The notes beneath the pieces were generated by a model. The model saw only the letters and a list, made by a program, of their open reading frames with translations, did no database searches and was not told the DNA's origin. 8,293 nt of DNA from Methylococcaceae bacterium (lineage in GTDB: Bacteria; Pseudomonadota; Gammaproteobacteria; Methylococcales; UBA1147), in the NCBI GenBank assembly GCA_022616595.1, contig JAKEEL010000145.1, positions 1-8,293 on the forward strand, in the 5' to 3' direction. Position 1 is the first letter of the stretch. Every line of letters begins with the position of its first letter. Shown here in pieces: positions 1 to 5,938 of the stretch. Made by a program: the position numbers and the translations under genes.

Positions 1-222
1 ACTATTTTTTCGCCCCGACTCTACTCGTGGGAAGATCTGAACCCAAACCCGCAGTACCCTATACGCAATAACCAGCCGGAATCTGATCTTCGTGTCTCCT
101 GTGCCGTCTTGAAAAACAACGGTAGATTAAATCGGTGACATGCTGATGATAAGTAACCCTCCGTCTCTGAAAATGGTGCACAGATTCCAGAGTTTCGTGA
201 CGATGTCGTCGGTAAATGTTGC
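1..222. other. Left-edge stretch without a recognisable gene
   Basis: This stretch lies downstream of the broken PIN-domain gene. The minus strand is open across much of it (21-263), but the translation is rich in Ser and Arg, matches no family I know and overlaps the end of the PIN gene, so I do not call it. I see no clear hairpin with a T-run, no tRNA and no insertion-sequence end. Confidence 0.5.
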
Positions 223-656
223 TCATGCTGGTCGATCCAGGATTTCGAGGAATTCCGCGACATTGACTATTGGACAGATGAAGTCTTCAGCCAAGGCCAG
301 CAGGTCCGCGTCACCCATCACGAGGAAATCGGCATTTCCCGCCACGGCCAGTTCCAGGAAAGGCTGATCGCAGGGGTCGCGGCAAGCCGGGACAAGAGGC
401 GGCGGTTCCGTGATGCTGACCGTTTCGCACCAAGGTAGTAATCGGCAAACAACTCTTCTCGCTCGATAGCCGACAACTTGAACTTGGGATATCCCAGCAC
501 GCGCAGCAGTTCTGCGGCGGTGCGACTGGCAACGAGCGGCGTTAAATGCCCTTGTTGCCAGGCATGCCGCACTGCGGCCGGCGTGCCGCCCGCAAAGGCC
601 AGGGCGGACAGCACAAGGTTGGTATCGAGGACGACGCGAGGCGGATTCTTTTTCAC
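223..656 (-). pseudogene. PIN-domain putative ribonuclease toxin (COG1569-like), frameshifted
   Basis: The two halves of one PIN-domain protein lie in two different minus-strand frames. The N-terminal half carries RVVLDTNLVLSAL and TAAELLRVLGYPKF, ending near ELFADYY. The C-terminal half carries PWCETVSI, DPCDQPFLELA, NADFLVMGDADLLAL and the closing PIVNVAEFLEIL. Together they give the acidic residues expected of a PIN nuclease (D in LDTN, E in AAEL, D residues in GDADLL), a fold that usually cleaves RNA as the toxin of a toxin-antitoxin pair. The frames meet near 438, where adding one G to the plus strand would restore D-Y-L-P-W-C-E. From the GTG at 654-656 the span is 434 bases, one short of 145 codons. 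I prefer this GTG because it places MKKNPPR directly before the first beta strand; a TTG at 732-734 is an alternative that adds an unusual extension. No antitoxin gene is recognisable upstream. Either a recent pseudogene or a sequencing error; the family assignment is solid. Confidence 0.8.
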
Positions 657-704
657 GGTGGGCGGCGAATCGACCCATACTGCGGTTTCTCGATTGGACT
701 GTAG

Positions 705-718
705 GGGCGAGCCCGCCC
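705..718. repeat. Short GC-rich inverted repeat
   Basis: GGGCG (705-709) and CGCCC (714-718) can pair around a four-base loop, in the gap between the broken PIN gene and vapC. The surrounding string GTAGGGGCGAGCCCGCCC resembles small dispersed GC-rich palindromic elements found in many genomes, but only one copy is seen here, so calling it a dispersed repeat would be a guess. Confidence 0.25.
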
Positions 719-857
719 GCGACGTGTTGCGCAAGTAGCTCCGCTAACAGACGGACCTTCAGAAGCGAGATATTCGGGCCCTCAGCGAAAGATTGTTCCG
801 CGAGTAAGCTCAGCTACACCGGGTGTTCGTCGTGCTACTCGAGGTGGGCGCCGTTAC

Positions 858-1256
858 TCATGCCAAACCCCCATCCTCGACAGCCAAGCCGGGGACTTTG
901 GCGAAAGCGCGATCTGCTGTGATCAGCGTGCAATTTTCGCTCAGTGCATGGGCCGCGATCAGCAGATCCAAGGGCGCAAGCGGTTTTCCGAGAGCATCCA
1001 ATTGAGCGCGCAGCGGGCCGTAGCGGCGGGCGGTTTCCGTCGTCCAGGGACGGATGTCGACTGTCGCCAGGAAACTTTCGACCAGGGTATGGAGATCGGG
1101 GTGGAGGGGGCGGCGCGCCAATCCGTAACGCATTTCCGCATCGGTGATGACCGAGATGCAAAAGGGTCTCGCAGTCAGAAGCGAGTTCAGAGTCTTTGCC
1201 CGGCCCTTGACGAGCGCGGAAACCGCGTTGCTGTCCAGCATCCACAGGGCACTCAT
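858..1256 (-). CDS. vapC: VapC toxin, PIN-domain ribonuclease
   Basis: This 132-aa protein is a full-length VapC, the RNase toxin of a type II toxin-antitoxin system, which typically cuts tRNA or rRNA when not held by VapB. The four acidic residues that bind the metal are all present: D8 in MLDSN, E41 in TDAEMRYG, D97 in APLDLLIAAHA and D115 in TADRAF. The closing AFAKVPGL is also typical. LDSN replaces the common LDTN, a mild change. The start ATG overlaps the vapB stop by four bases (ATGA, 1253-1256), so translation is very likely coupled and the two are made together. Expression should depend on the vapB promoter with its palindrome. Nothing in the sequence suggests inactivation. The exact RNA target cannot be read from the sequence. 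Confidence 0.93.
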   Translation of the reverse strand: MSALWMLDSNAVSALVKGRAKTLNSLLTARPFCISVITDAEMRYGLARRPLHPDLHTLVESFLATVDIRPWTTETARRYGPLRAQLDALGKPLAPLDLLIAAHALSENCTLITADRAFAKVPGLAVEDGGLA

Positions 1257-1510
1257 GGCCAGTCGCGCTCGGTGACCGGCCCCTGTTCGCGATCGGCCAG
1301 AAAGACATCGAGATCTTCCGGCGGGATCTTCGGCAGCAAGCGTTCGCGCAACTTGAGCCAGTCTTCGAACGATTTGTTCAAGGGACTCAGAATCACATCG
1401 CCGGTTGCGGGGTCGCGGCGAATCGAAACTTCGTTCCCTTCGAAGCGGAACTCCGCCGGCAGGCGCACGGCTTGGCTGCGGCCATTCTTAAACAGCTTTG
1501 CTGTGGGCAT
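1253..1510 (-). CDS. vapB: VapB antitoxin, AbrB/MazE-type DNA-binding protein
   Basis: This 85-aa protein is the antitoxin that binds and blocks the adjacent VapC and represses its own operon. The N-terminal 45 residues show the swapped-hairpin AbrB-type signature: AKLFKNGRSQAVRLPAEFRF, followed by NEVSIRRD and GDVILSP. The C-terminal half (KSFEDWLKLRERLLPKIPPE and on) is the expected toxin-binding tail, ending in REQGPVTERDWP, similar to many VagC/VapB proteins. I chose the ATG at 1508-1510 because a GGAG (minus strand, 1521-1518) sits seven bases upstream. The GTG at 1514-1516, two codons earlier, would be too close to that site. The stop overlaps the vapC start. The 30-bp palindrome lies 19 bp upstream of the start and is its probable operator. 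Confidence 0.92.
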   Translation of the reverse strand: MPTAKLFKNGRSQAVRLPAEFRFEGNEVSIRRDPATGDVILSPLNKSFEDWLKLRERLLPKIPPEDLDVFLADREQGPVTERDWP

Positions 1511-1529
1511 CGTCACTCTCCCGCGTCAA

Positions 1530-1559
1530 TTCGGATATATACTATAGTATATATCCGAA
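1530..1559. promoter_or_regulatory. Perfect 30-bp palindrome, probable vapBC operator/promoter
   Basis: Bases 1530-1559 form an unbroken inverted repeat: the left arm starts TTCGGATATATAC and the right arm is its exact complement. It is AT-rich within GC-rich surroundings and lies 19 bp upstream of the vapB start codon. The centre carries TATAGT/TATACT on either strand, a fair -10 element, so a bound VapB or VapBC dimer would cover the promoter. AbrB-type antitoxins are known to bind such palindromes. No convincing -35 hexamer is seen upstream on the minus strand (TTTATC is the best). Confidence 0.75.
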
Positions 1560-1606
1560 GCAGGATAAAAGCTCAGCCTGCGGACGACCGGAGCCTGATC
1601 GATTCG

Positions 1607-2827
1607 CTACGACTTGTTTTCAAACCGGTAATCTCTCGGAACGACCACAATGCCTTGTTCCGAGATTGAAAATCGCAGCTTGTCCTTCTTTTCATCGTAG
1701 CCGATCGTTTCTCCCGCGGGCACCTTAACATTCTTGTCGATGATCGCGTTCCGGATCCGGGCTTTTTTCCCGACCCGGACATTGTCGAAAAGGATCGAAT
1801 TCTCGACGATCGACTGATCGTCCAGGTAAACGCGCGGAAACAAGATGGAATGCTGCACGCCGCCGCCCGCGATGAGCACGCCTCCCGCGGCGATCGAATT
1901 CAGAAACAAGCCTTCCGATCCGGAATCTCCCGGAATGGTACGCGCCGGGGGATACTGGCCGGAATAGGTGCGAATCGGCCAGTCCTCCTGGTAGATATTG
2001 ATTGGTGCATATTGATCGAGAAGTTCCATATTGGTGCGGTAGAAGCCGTCCAAATTGTCCACATCCCGCCAGAATTTATCGATGCTCACACGTCCGCTCG
2101 CCTTACCGAAGCGATACGCATAGACCGGGTTGTCCGGAACCAGATCGGCAAGCATATCCAACCCGAAATCACCGGAGAAATGGCCAGCCGCATGGTTCTT
2201 TTCGAGACTTTCGAGCAGGGTCCTCATGGCAATCACGTACACACCCATGGTGATCAGAACATCTTTCTCCCTGCCCGCCCTGCCCTCGGTATTTCTCGAG
2301 AACTTCCGAACCCGGTTGTCCTCATCGACGGTCACGGTTCCAAAAGCACCGAAATTTCGACCTTCCGGTTCGATGCAGGCCAAGGTGGCGATGCTTTTCT
2401 GTTGTCTGTGAAAGTCGATCATCGCGGCGTAATCCATCCGGTAGATGTGTTCCCCGTGCAGAATGATCACGAGATCCGCGCTGCTGCGTTGGAGCAGATG
2501 ACGATTCTGGTAGATCGCGTTGGGAATGCTGGTGTACCAGCTGTTGCCCGCGCGCATTTGGGGCGGAACCGCGGTAATGTATTCGCCCAATTCCGGTATG
2601 AAGATACTCCATCCATCGCGCAGATGTTTCTGTAACGAATGGGATTTGTATTGAGTAAGCACAAGCACTTTGCGAAGTCCGGAATGCAGGCAATTGCTCA
2701 GCGTAAAATCGATCAGCCGGTACTTCCCGCCGAAGGGAAGGGCCGATTTGGTGCGATGCTCGGTCAACGGGCGCAGGCGGGAACCGCTCCCTCCGGCCAG
2801 AACGATAGCAAGTGTCTTGTCAATCAT
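1607..2827 (-). CDS. glgC: GlgC-like ADP-glucose pyrophosphorylase with altered active site
   Basis: This 406-aa protein belongs to the glucose-1-phosphate adenylyltransferase family, which makes ADP-glucose from ATP and glucose-1-phosphate as the first committed step of glycogen synthesis in the cytoplasm. The nucleotide-binding part is clear: LAGGSGSRLRPLT (10-22), FGGKYRLIDFTLSNC (32-46), LTQYKSHSL (57-65). WRDV (253-256), WPIRTYSGQYPPA and a C-terminal left-handed beta-helix (about 300-400, ending GIVVVPRD) are also typical. Length is slightly below the usual 420-430. Several family-invariant positions differ: GDH is GEH (E126, the site of the catalytic Asp142 of E. coli), GTADA is SIPNA (100-104), the EKP with the glucose-1-phosphate lysine is RNT (178-180), KPA is KSA (27-29), and RDVGT is RDVDN. 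It may be a low-activity or regulatory subunit, or use another sugar phosphate. The start has a GGAG five bases upstream. The fold is certain; the activity is not. Confidence 0.88.
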   Translation of the reverse strand: MIDKTLAIVLAGGSGSRLRPLTEHRTKSALPFGGKYRLIDFTLSNCLHSGLRKVLVLTQYKSHSLQKHLRDGWSIFIPELGEYITAVPPQMRAGNSWYTSIPNAIYQNRHLLQRSSADLVIILHGEHIYRMDYAAMIDFHRQQKSIATLACIEPEGRNFGAFGTVTVDEDNRVRKFSRNTEGRAGREKDVLITMGVYVIAMRTLLESLEKNHAAGHFSGDFGLDMLADLVPDNPVYAYRFGKASGRVSIDKFWRDVDNLDGFYRTNMELLDQYAPINIYQEDWPIRTYSGQYPPARTIPGDSGSEGLFLNSIAAGGVLIAGGGVQHSILFPRVYLDDQSIVENSILFDNVRVGKKARIRNAIIDKNVKVPAGETIGYDEKKDKLRFSISEQGIVVVPRDYRFENKS

Positions 2828-2973
2828 GAGGGCTCCGGGATCATTTCTAATTGATTAGGCAAGGAACAAGCCAAGAGAGGCTTAAAGCAATCGTTTTGGC
2901 CTGAAAATGCGCCGGGCTCGTTTGGCGTGTTGATCATTCGGGTTGAGCGACCGCACCCGCCCGGACGGAAGAC

Positions 2974-2990
2974 CGGCCGGTTTCCGGCCG
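2974..2990. repeat. GC-rich hairpin in divergent intergenic region
   Basis: CGGCCGG (2974-2980) pairs perfectly with CCGGCCG (2984-2990) around a TTT loop, a seven-base-pair stem. No T-run follows on either strand, so it is not a typical intrinsic terminator. It could be a leader structure of the minus-strand glgC-like transcript or simply a GC-rich palindrome. Confidence 0.4.
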
Positions 2991-3054
2991 AACACCCCGA
3001 AAAGAAGACTGGATCTAAGACCTCACCCGCCGAAAAACCTTTCAGTCCCGATTG

Positions 3055-3074
3055 TAGTCAAACAATAGTCAAAC
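3055..3074. repeat. Two copies of TAGTCAAAC, 11 bp apart
   Basis: TAGTCAAAC occurs at 3055-3063 and again at 3066-3074, a period of 11 bp, about one helical turn. On the minus strand each copy reads TTTGACTA, which contains a TTGAC -35-like string pointing toward the glgC-like gene. It could be a pair of regulator half-sites or promoter elements; chance is also possible. Confidence 0.3.
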
Positions 3075-3309
3075 CGCCGCCGATGCACCCGTGACGAGGT
3101 ACCCCTCGGCATTTCAGAGAAACGACAGCATGGCGCAGCGCTGCATTCCGGGAGAGCATGGCATTGCCGTTGCTATGATTTTGACCAGACTCGCTGAGAA
3201 TTACAATAGGCAAATGATCGATGGCCTTTTGTACGGCGATCAACGAAGCCAGGTCCGTTTCGAACTTGGCGAGGGCTGACAACGATTCGCCAAAAAACGG
3301 AGCAACCCC

Positions 3310-4144
3310 TTGTTTATCAGCACCTTCGAACTGTTCAAAATCGGGATCGGACCTTCGAGTTCACATACCGTAGGTCCGATGAAGGCGGCCTGTGAATTCG
3401 TGGCGGATCTGGGAGGTGATGCGCGCTTGCGTCGGGCGCGGCTGCCGGACCGAGGGAATCTTGCCCGGCGGCTTCAGGCTCAAACGCAGGGCTCCTGATT
3501 TCTTCAGGCAATTGAGCGATCCGAACAAACCCTGCTCGACCTTCGGCAATCTCGTGGAACTCGAGTGGGTCAATCTTTACGCGCTGGCGGTCAGCGAGGA
3601 GAATGCAGCGGGCGGACGGGTCGTGACCGCGCCGACCAATGGCGCGGCCGGAATCATTCCGGCGGTGTTGCATTACAATGATCGGTTTTTCCCGAATGCC
3701 GATCACGCAGGAATCATTCGCTTTCTGCTCACGGCGGCGGCAATCGGCATTTTGTACAAGATCAATGCCTCGATTTCAGGCGCGGAAGTGGGATGCCAGG
3801 GAGAAATCGGCTCCGCGAGTTCGATGGCCGCGGGAGCTTTGACCGAAGCCGTCGGCGGAACTCCGCGGCAGGTGGAAAACGCGGCGGAAATCGCAATGGA
3901 ACACAACCTCGGACTGACCTGCGATCCGATCGGCGGCCTGGTCAAGGTTCCCTGCATCGAACGCAATGCGATGGGGGCGGTCAAGGCCATCAACGCGGCC
4001 CAGATCGCACTGCGCGGCACCGGCGAACACCGCGTTTCGCTCGACAAGGTGATCGCGACCATGAAACAAACCGGCCGGGATATGAAATCCAAATACAAGG
4101 AAACCTCGCGCGGCGGTCTGGCCGTGAATGTTCCGGAATGTTAA
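3310..4144 (+). pseudogene. sdaA: L-serine dehydratase (single chain), internally deleted and out of frame
   Basis: L-serine dehydratase converts L-serine to pyruvate and ammonia with a [4Fe-4S] cluster. The first 34 residues read from the TTG at 3310 (GGAG seven bases upstream) are typical: MFISTFELFKIGIGPSSSHT, then VGPMKAACEFVADL. The rest lies in the next frame from about 3410: WEVMRACVGRG, LPGGFRLKRRAP, ENAAGGRVVTAPTNGA, SISGAEVGCQGEIG, MEHNLGLTCDP, VPCIERNA and SLDKVIATMKQTG, to a C-terminal Cys. Compared from memory with E. coli SdaA, about 175 codons covering most of the beta domain and the domain link are gone, and the first frame ends at 3498. The cluster cysteines (tgc at 3794, 3920, 3953) and the terminal Cys keep spacings of 42, 11 and 62 residues, as in the Legionella enzyme. 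The second frame has an ATG at 3392 and is open for 250 codons, so a catalytic-domain fragment could be made, but activity is unlikely. Probably a recent deletion. Confidence 0.9.
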
Positions 4145-4308
4145 ATGCCAGCACGTTCGCCGTACCGTATTGGCCAAAACTGCGAGATCCGGCGGCAGAG
4201 CGCCTTTCACGCCGGTTGTCCGAGGCGGTCCGCGCGGCATTTTTCGATTCTCCTTTGGCGCGTCCATCTGTTATCTTAAAGGGACCCAAACGGACCAATC
4301 GACCATAA
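4138..4308 (+). CDS. Possible small ORF between sdaA remnant and flippase gene
   Basis: An ATG at 4138-4140 overlaps the sdaA stop region (ATGTTAA) and opens a 56-codon frame ending in TAA at 4306-4308, just before the flippase start. The middle reads LRDPAAERLSRRLSEAVRAA, a plausible amphipathic helix, followed by FFDSPLARPS and a basic tail. I recognise no family, and the region is otherwise simply the gap between two genes. More likely chance than gene; listed because it fills the gap so neatly. Confidence 0.15.
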   Translation: MLNASTFAVPYWPKLRDPAAERLSRRLSEAVRAAFFDSPLARPSVILKGPKRTNRP

Positions 4309-4312
4309 TCGG

Positions 4313-5785
4313 GTGAATCCCCTCAAGCAACTGGCATCCCAAACCGCGGTTTACGGCCTGAGCAGCATCCTCGGCCGGTTTATCAATTACCTCCTGGTTC
4401 CTCTGTACACCTATCTGTTCACACCCGCGGAATACGGGGTGGTCTCGGAGTTCTACGCGTATGCGGGGTTTTTCGCGGTGGTTCTGGTATGCGGTTTGGA
4501 AACCGGGTATTTTCGCTTTCGCGCGGCGGCCGAGGACAAAACCTATTCCACCGCCTTGTATTGTGTATTACTGATCGACTCGGTGTTTCTGTCCGTACTC
4601 TACGCCGGGTCGGACTGGTTGGCCCCGGCGCTTCAATACCAAAGCCACCCCGAATACCTGGTTTGGTTCGGTTCGATTCTTGCGCTCGATGCGGCGGCCG
4701 CGATTCCATTCGCGAGGCTGCGCGCGGAGAACCAGGCTCTGCGCTTTGCAGCGATCAAAATAGCCGAGATCCTGGTCGCGGTCGCGCTCAATCTCTACCT
4801 GATCGTATACTGCCGCCATGCCTTCGAAACTTCCCCGGACTCGTTTTCGGCCCGCTGGTACGATCCTAACGTGGGAATCGGTTATATTTTCATCGCGAAC
4901 CTGATCGCGAGCGTGTTCAAAGTGATCCTGCTCTTGCCGCAGCTTTCCGGGTTGAAGGCCGGTGTCGATTTCGGAATGCTGGCACGACTGCTGCGCTACT
5001 CCCTGCCGATGGTGGTGATCGGACTCGCCGGAGCGGTCAACGAAACGCTCGACCGGGCGATCATGAAGGCCCTGCTTCCCTATGATCTTCAGACCAATCT
5101 GCACATGCTCGGCGTTTACGGCGCCTGCTACAAGCTGTCGATTTTGATGTCTCTGTTCATCCAGGCGTTTCGCTACGCGGGCGAACCGTTTTTTTTCGCG
5201 CAGGCCGGTAAAAAAGAATCTGCCAGGCTGTATGCCGACGTGATGCGCTACTTCGTGATTTTCTGCGTGTTCGTGTTTCTGCTCGTGACCCTGTATCTGG
5301 ATGTGTTCAAGTATTTTATCGGCGAACCGTTTCGGGTAGGGCTCGGGGTCGTCCCGATCCTGCTGCTTGCGAACCTGTTCCTCGGCATCTACGTCAACCT
5401 TTCCGTCTGGTACAAGCTCACCGATCGAACCGGCCTGGGCGCGCTGGTGGCCCTGATCGGCGCCGGGATCGCCGTCGCGTTGAACGTTTGGTGGATCCCC
5501 ATTTTCGGCTATCTGGGCTCGGCGTGGGCGCATTTGATCTGCTATTTCGTCATGTGCGCGCTGTCTTACAGTTTGAGCCGGCGATATTACCCCGTTCGCT
5601 ATGATTTGAAAGAGGTTTCGGGATTTATCCTGTTCGGATTGGCGATCTATTTCGCGAATTCGCGTGCGGTCCAACTTTGCGGCTGGCATCCCCTGGTCAC
5701 AGGAAGTCTGAGCATGGCGGTGTTCCTGAGTGTCACACTGATGCTGGAAATGCTGCGGCGGCGTTTCAGGGCACGATCTGAGTGA
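4313..5785 (+). CDS. Polysaccharide flippase, Wzx/MATE-like (MOP superfamily)
   Basis: This 490-aa inner-membrane protein looks like a lipid-linked oligosaccharide or polysaccharide exporter of the MOP superfamily, which moves undecaprenyl-linked sugar units across the inner membrane for surface polysaccharide assembly. I count 14 hydrophobic segments, starting near residues 11, 44, 79, 112, 140, 185, 225, 267, 309, 340, 370, 396, 428 and 455, the usual number for the family. The N-terminus (QTAVYGLSSILGR, NYLLVPLYTYLFTPAEYG) is the classic first helix and loop. The charged NETLDRAIMKALLP and the conserved GYLGSAWAHLICY are also seen. The GTG at 4313 is chosen because NPLKQLASQT directly precedes the first helix; no good ribosome site is visible. 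The C-terminus ends in a basic RRRFRARSE tail. No glycosyltransferase or polymerase gene is beside it in the window, so the substrate is unknown. The nearest gene, cysD, could supply activated sulfate for a sulfated polymer, but that is inference. Confidence 0.88.
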   Translation: MNPLKQLASQTAVYGLSSILGRFINYLLVPLYTYLFTPAEYGVVSEFYAYAGFFAVVLVCGLETGYFRFRAAAEDKTYSTALYCVLLIDSVFLSVLYAGSDWLAPALQYQSHPEYLVWFGSILALDAAAAIPFARLRAENQALRFAAIKIAEILVAVALNLYLIVYCRHAFETSPDSFSARWYDPNVGIGYIFIANLIASVFKVILLLPQLSGLKAGVDFGMLARLLRYSLPMVVIGLAGAVNETLDRAIMKALLPYDLQTNLHMLGVYGACYKLSILMSLFIQAFRYAGEPFFFAQAGKKESARLYADVMRYFVIFCVFVFLLVTLYLDVFKYFIGEPFRVGLGVVPILLLANLFLGIYVNLSVWYKLTDRTGLGALVALIGAGIAVALNVWWIPIFGYLGSAWAHLICYFVMCALSYSLSRRYYPVRYDLKEVSGFILFGLAIYFANSRAVQLCGWHPLVTGSLSMAVFLSVTLMLEMLRRRFRARSE

Positions 5786-5813
5786 ACCTATTTTAAACAA
5801 CCCCGGCGCGGTC

Positions 5814-5860
5814 TTTACCTGAATTTCAGGATTCGAATTATAATAATTACATTAATTAAT
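5814..5860 (+). promoter_or_regulatory. Probable cysDN promoter region, AT-rich with palindromes
   Basis: The gap between the flippase stop and cysD turns sharply AT-rich at 5831-5865. It holds a perfect TATAAT (5839-5844) with a weak TTTACC -35 candidate 19 bases upstream (5814-5819). The -35/-10 spacer starts with the palindrome CCTGAA-T-TTCAGG (5818-5830), and ATTAATTAAT (5851-5860) lies just downstream of the -10. A regulator of sulfur genes could bind here, but I cannot match a specific CysB site. The transcript leader would be about 85-90 bases. Confidence 0.4.
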
Positions 5861-5938
5861 AGTTGCCAAAGCCGAGCAGCAACAGTCGCTAATGTTAGAC
5901 TCGGCAGTGGTTGTCCGCGCACATCACCCTTCATCCCG

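Larger units (their letters stand above)
2828..3309. other. Divergent intergenic region between glgC-like gene and sdaA remnant
   Basis: This 482-bp stretch separates two genes transcribed away from each other, so both promoters should lie here. I see the GGAG ribosome site of the glgC-like gene next to 2828, a GC hairpin at 2974-2990, a 9-bp tandem repeat at 3055-3074 and a GGAG (3299-3302) before the sdaA TTG start. Open frames of 60-75 codons exist on both strands between 3058 and 3282, but their translations resemble no family I know and they overlap each other, so neither is called. No promoter with two good hexamers stands out. Confidence 0.5.

Noticed and set aside
21..263. Minus-strand open frame of 80 codons at the left edge
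   Set aside because: Composition is unlike a folded protein, it overlaps the end of the conserved PIN coding sequence in another frame, and I recognise no family.
679..830. Minus-strand open stretch upstream of the broken PIN gene reading LLAEQSFAEGPN and LKVRLLAELLAQHVAGG
   Set aside because: It looks helix-like and could be an antitoxin remnant, but it has no ATG or GTG start in the right place, is closed by a TAG upstream, and matches no antitoxin family I know.
1560..1606. Possible terminator after the glgC-like gene (GCAGG and CCTGC arms with a TTTTA run in the loop, minus strand)
   Set aside because: The stem is only five pairs, the loop is long, and the T-run lies inside the loop rather than after the stem.
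1850..2635. Long plus-strand open frame of 261 codons opposite the glgC-like gene
   Set aside because: It is a shadow of the conserved minus-strand coding sequence; its translation shows no family motif.
3058..3282. Overlapping small open frames on both strands before sdaA
   Set aside because: They oppose each other, show no motif, and lie where promoters of the divergent genes should be.
4568..5800. Minus-strand open frame of 410 codons opposite the flippase gene
   Set aside because: Rich in Arg, Gln, His and Asp with no motif, as expected for the antisense of a membrane-protein gene; the plus-strand protein is clearly real.
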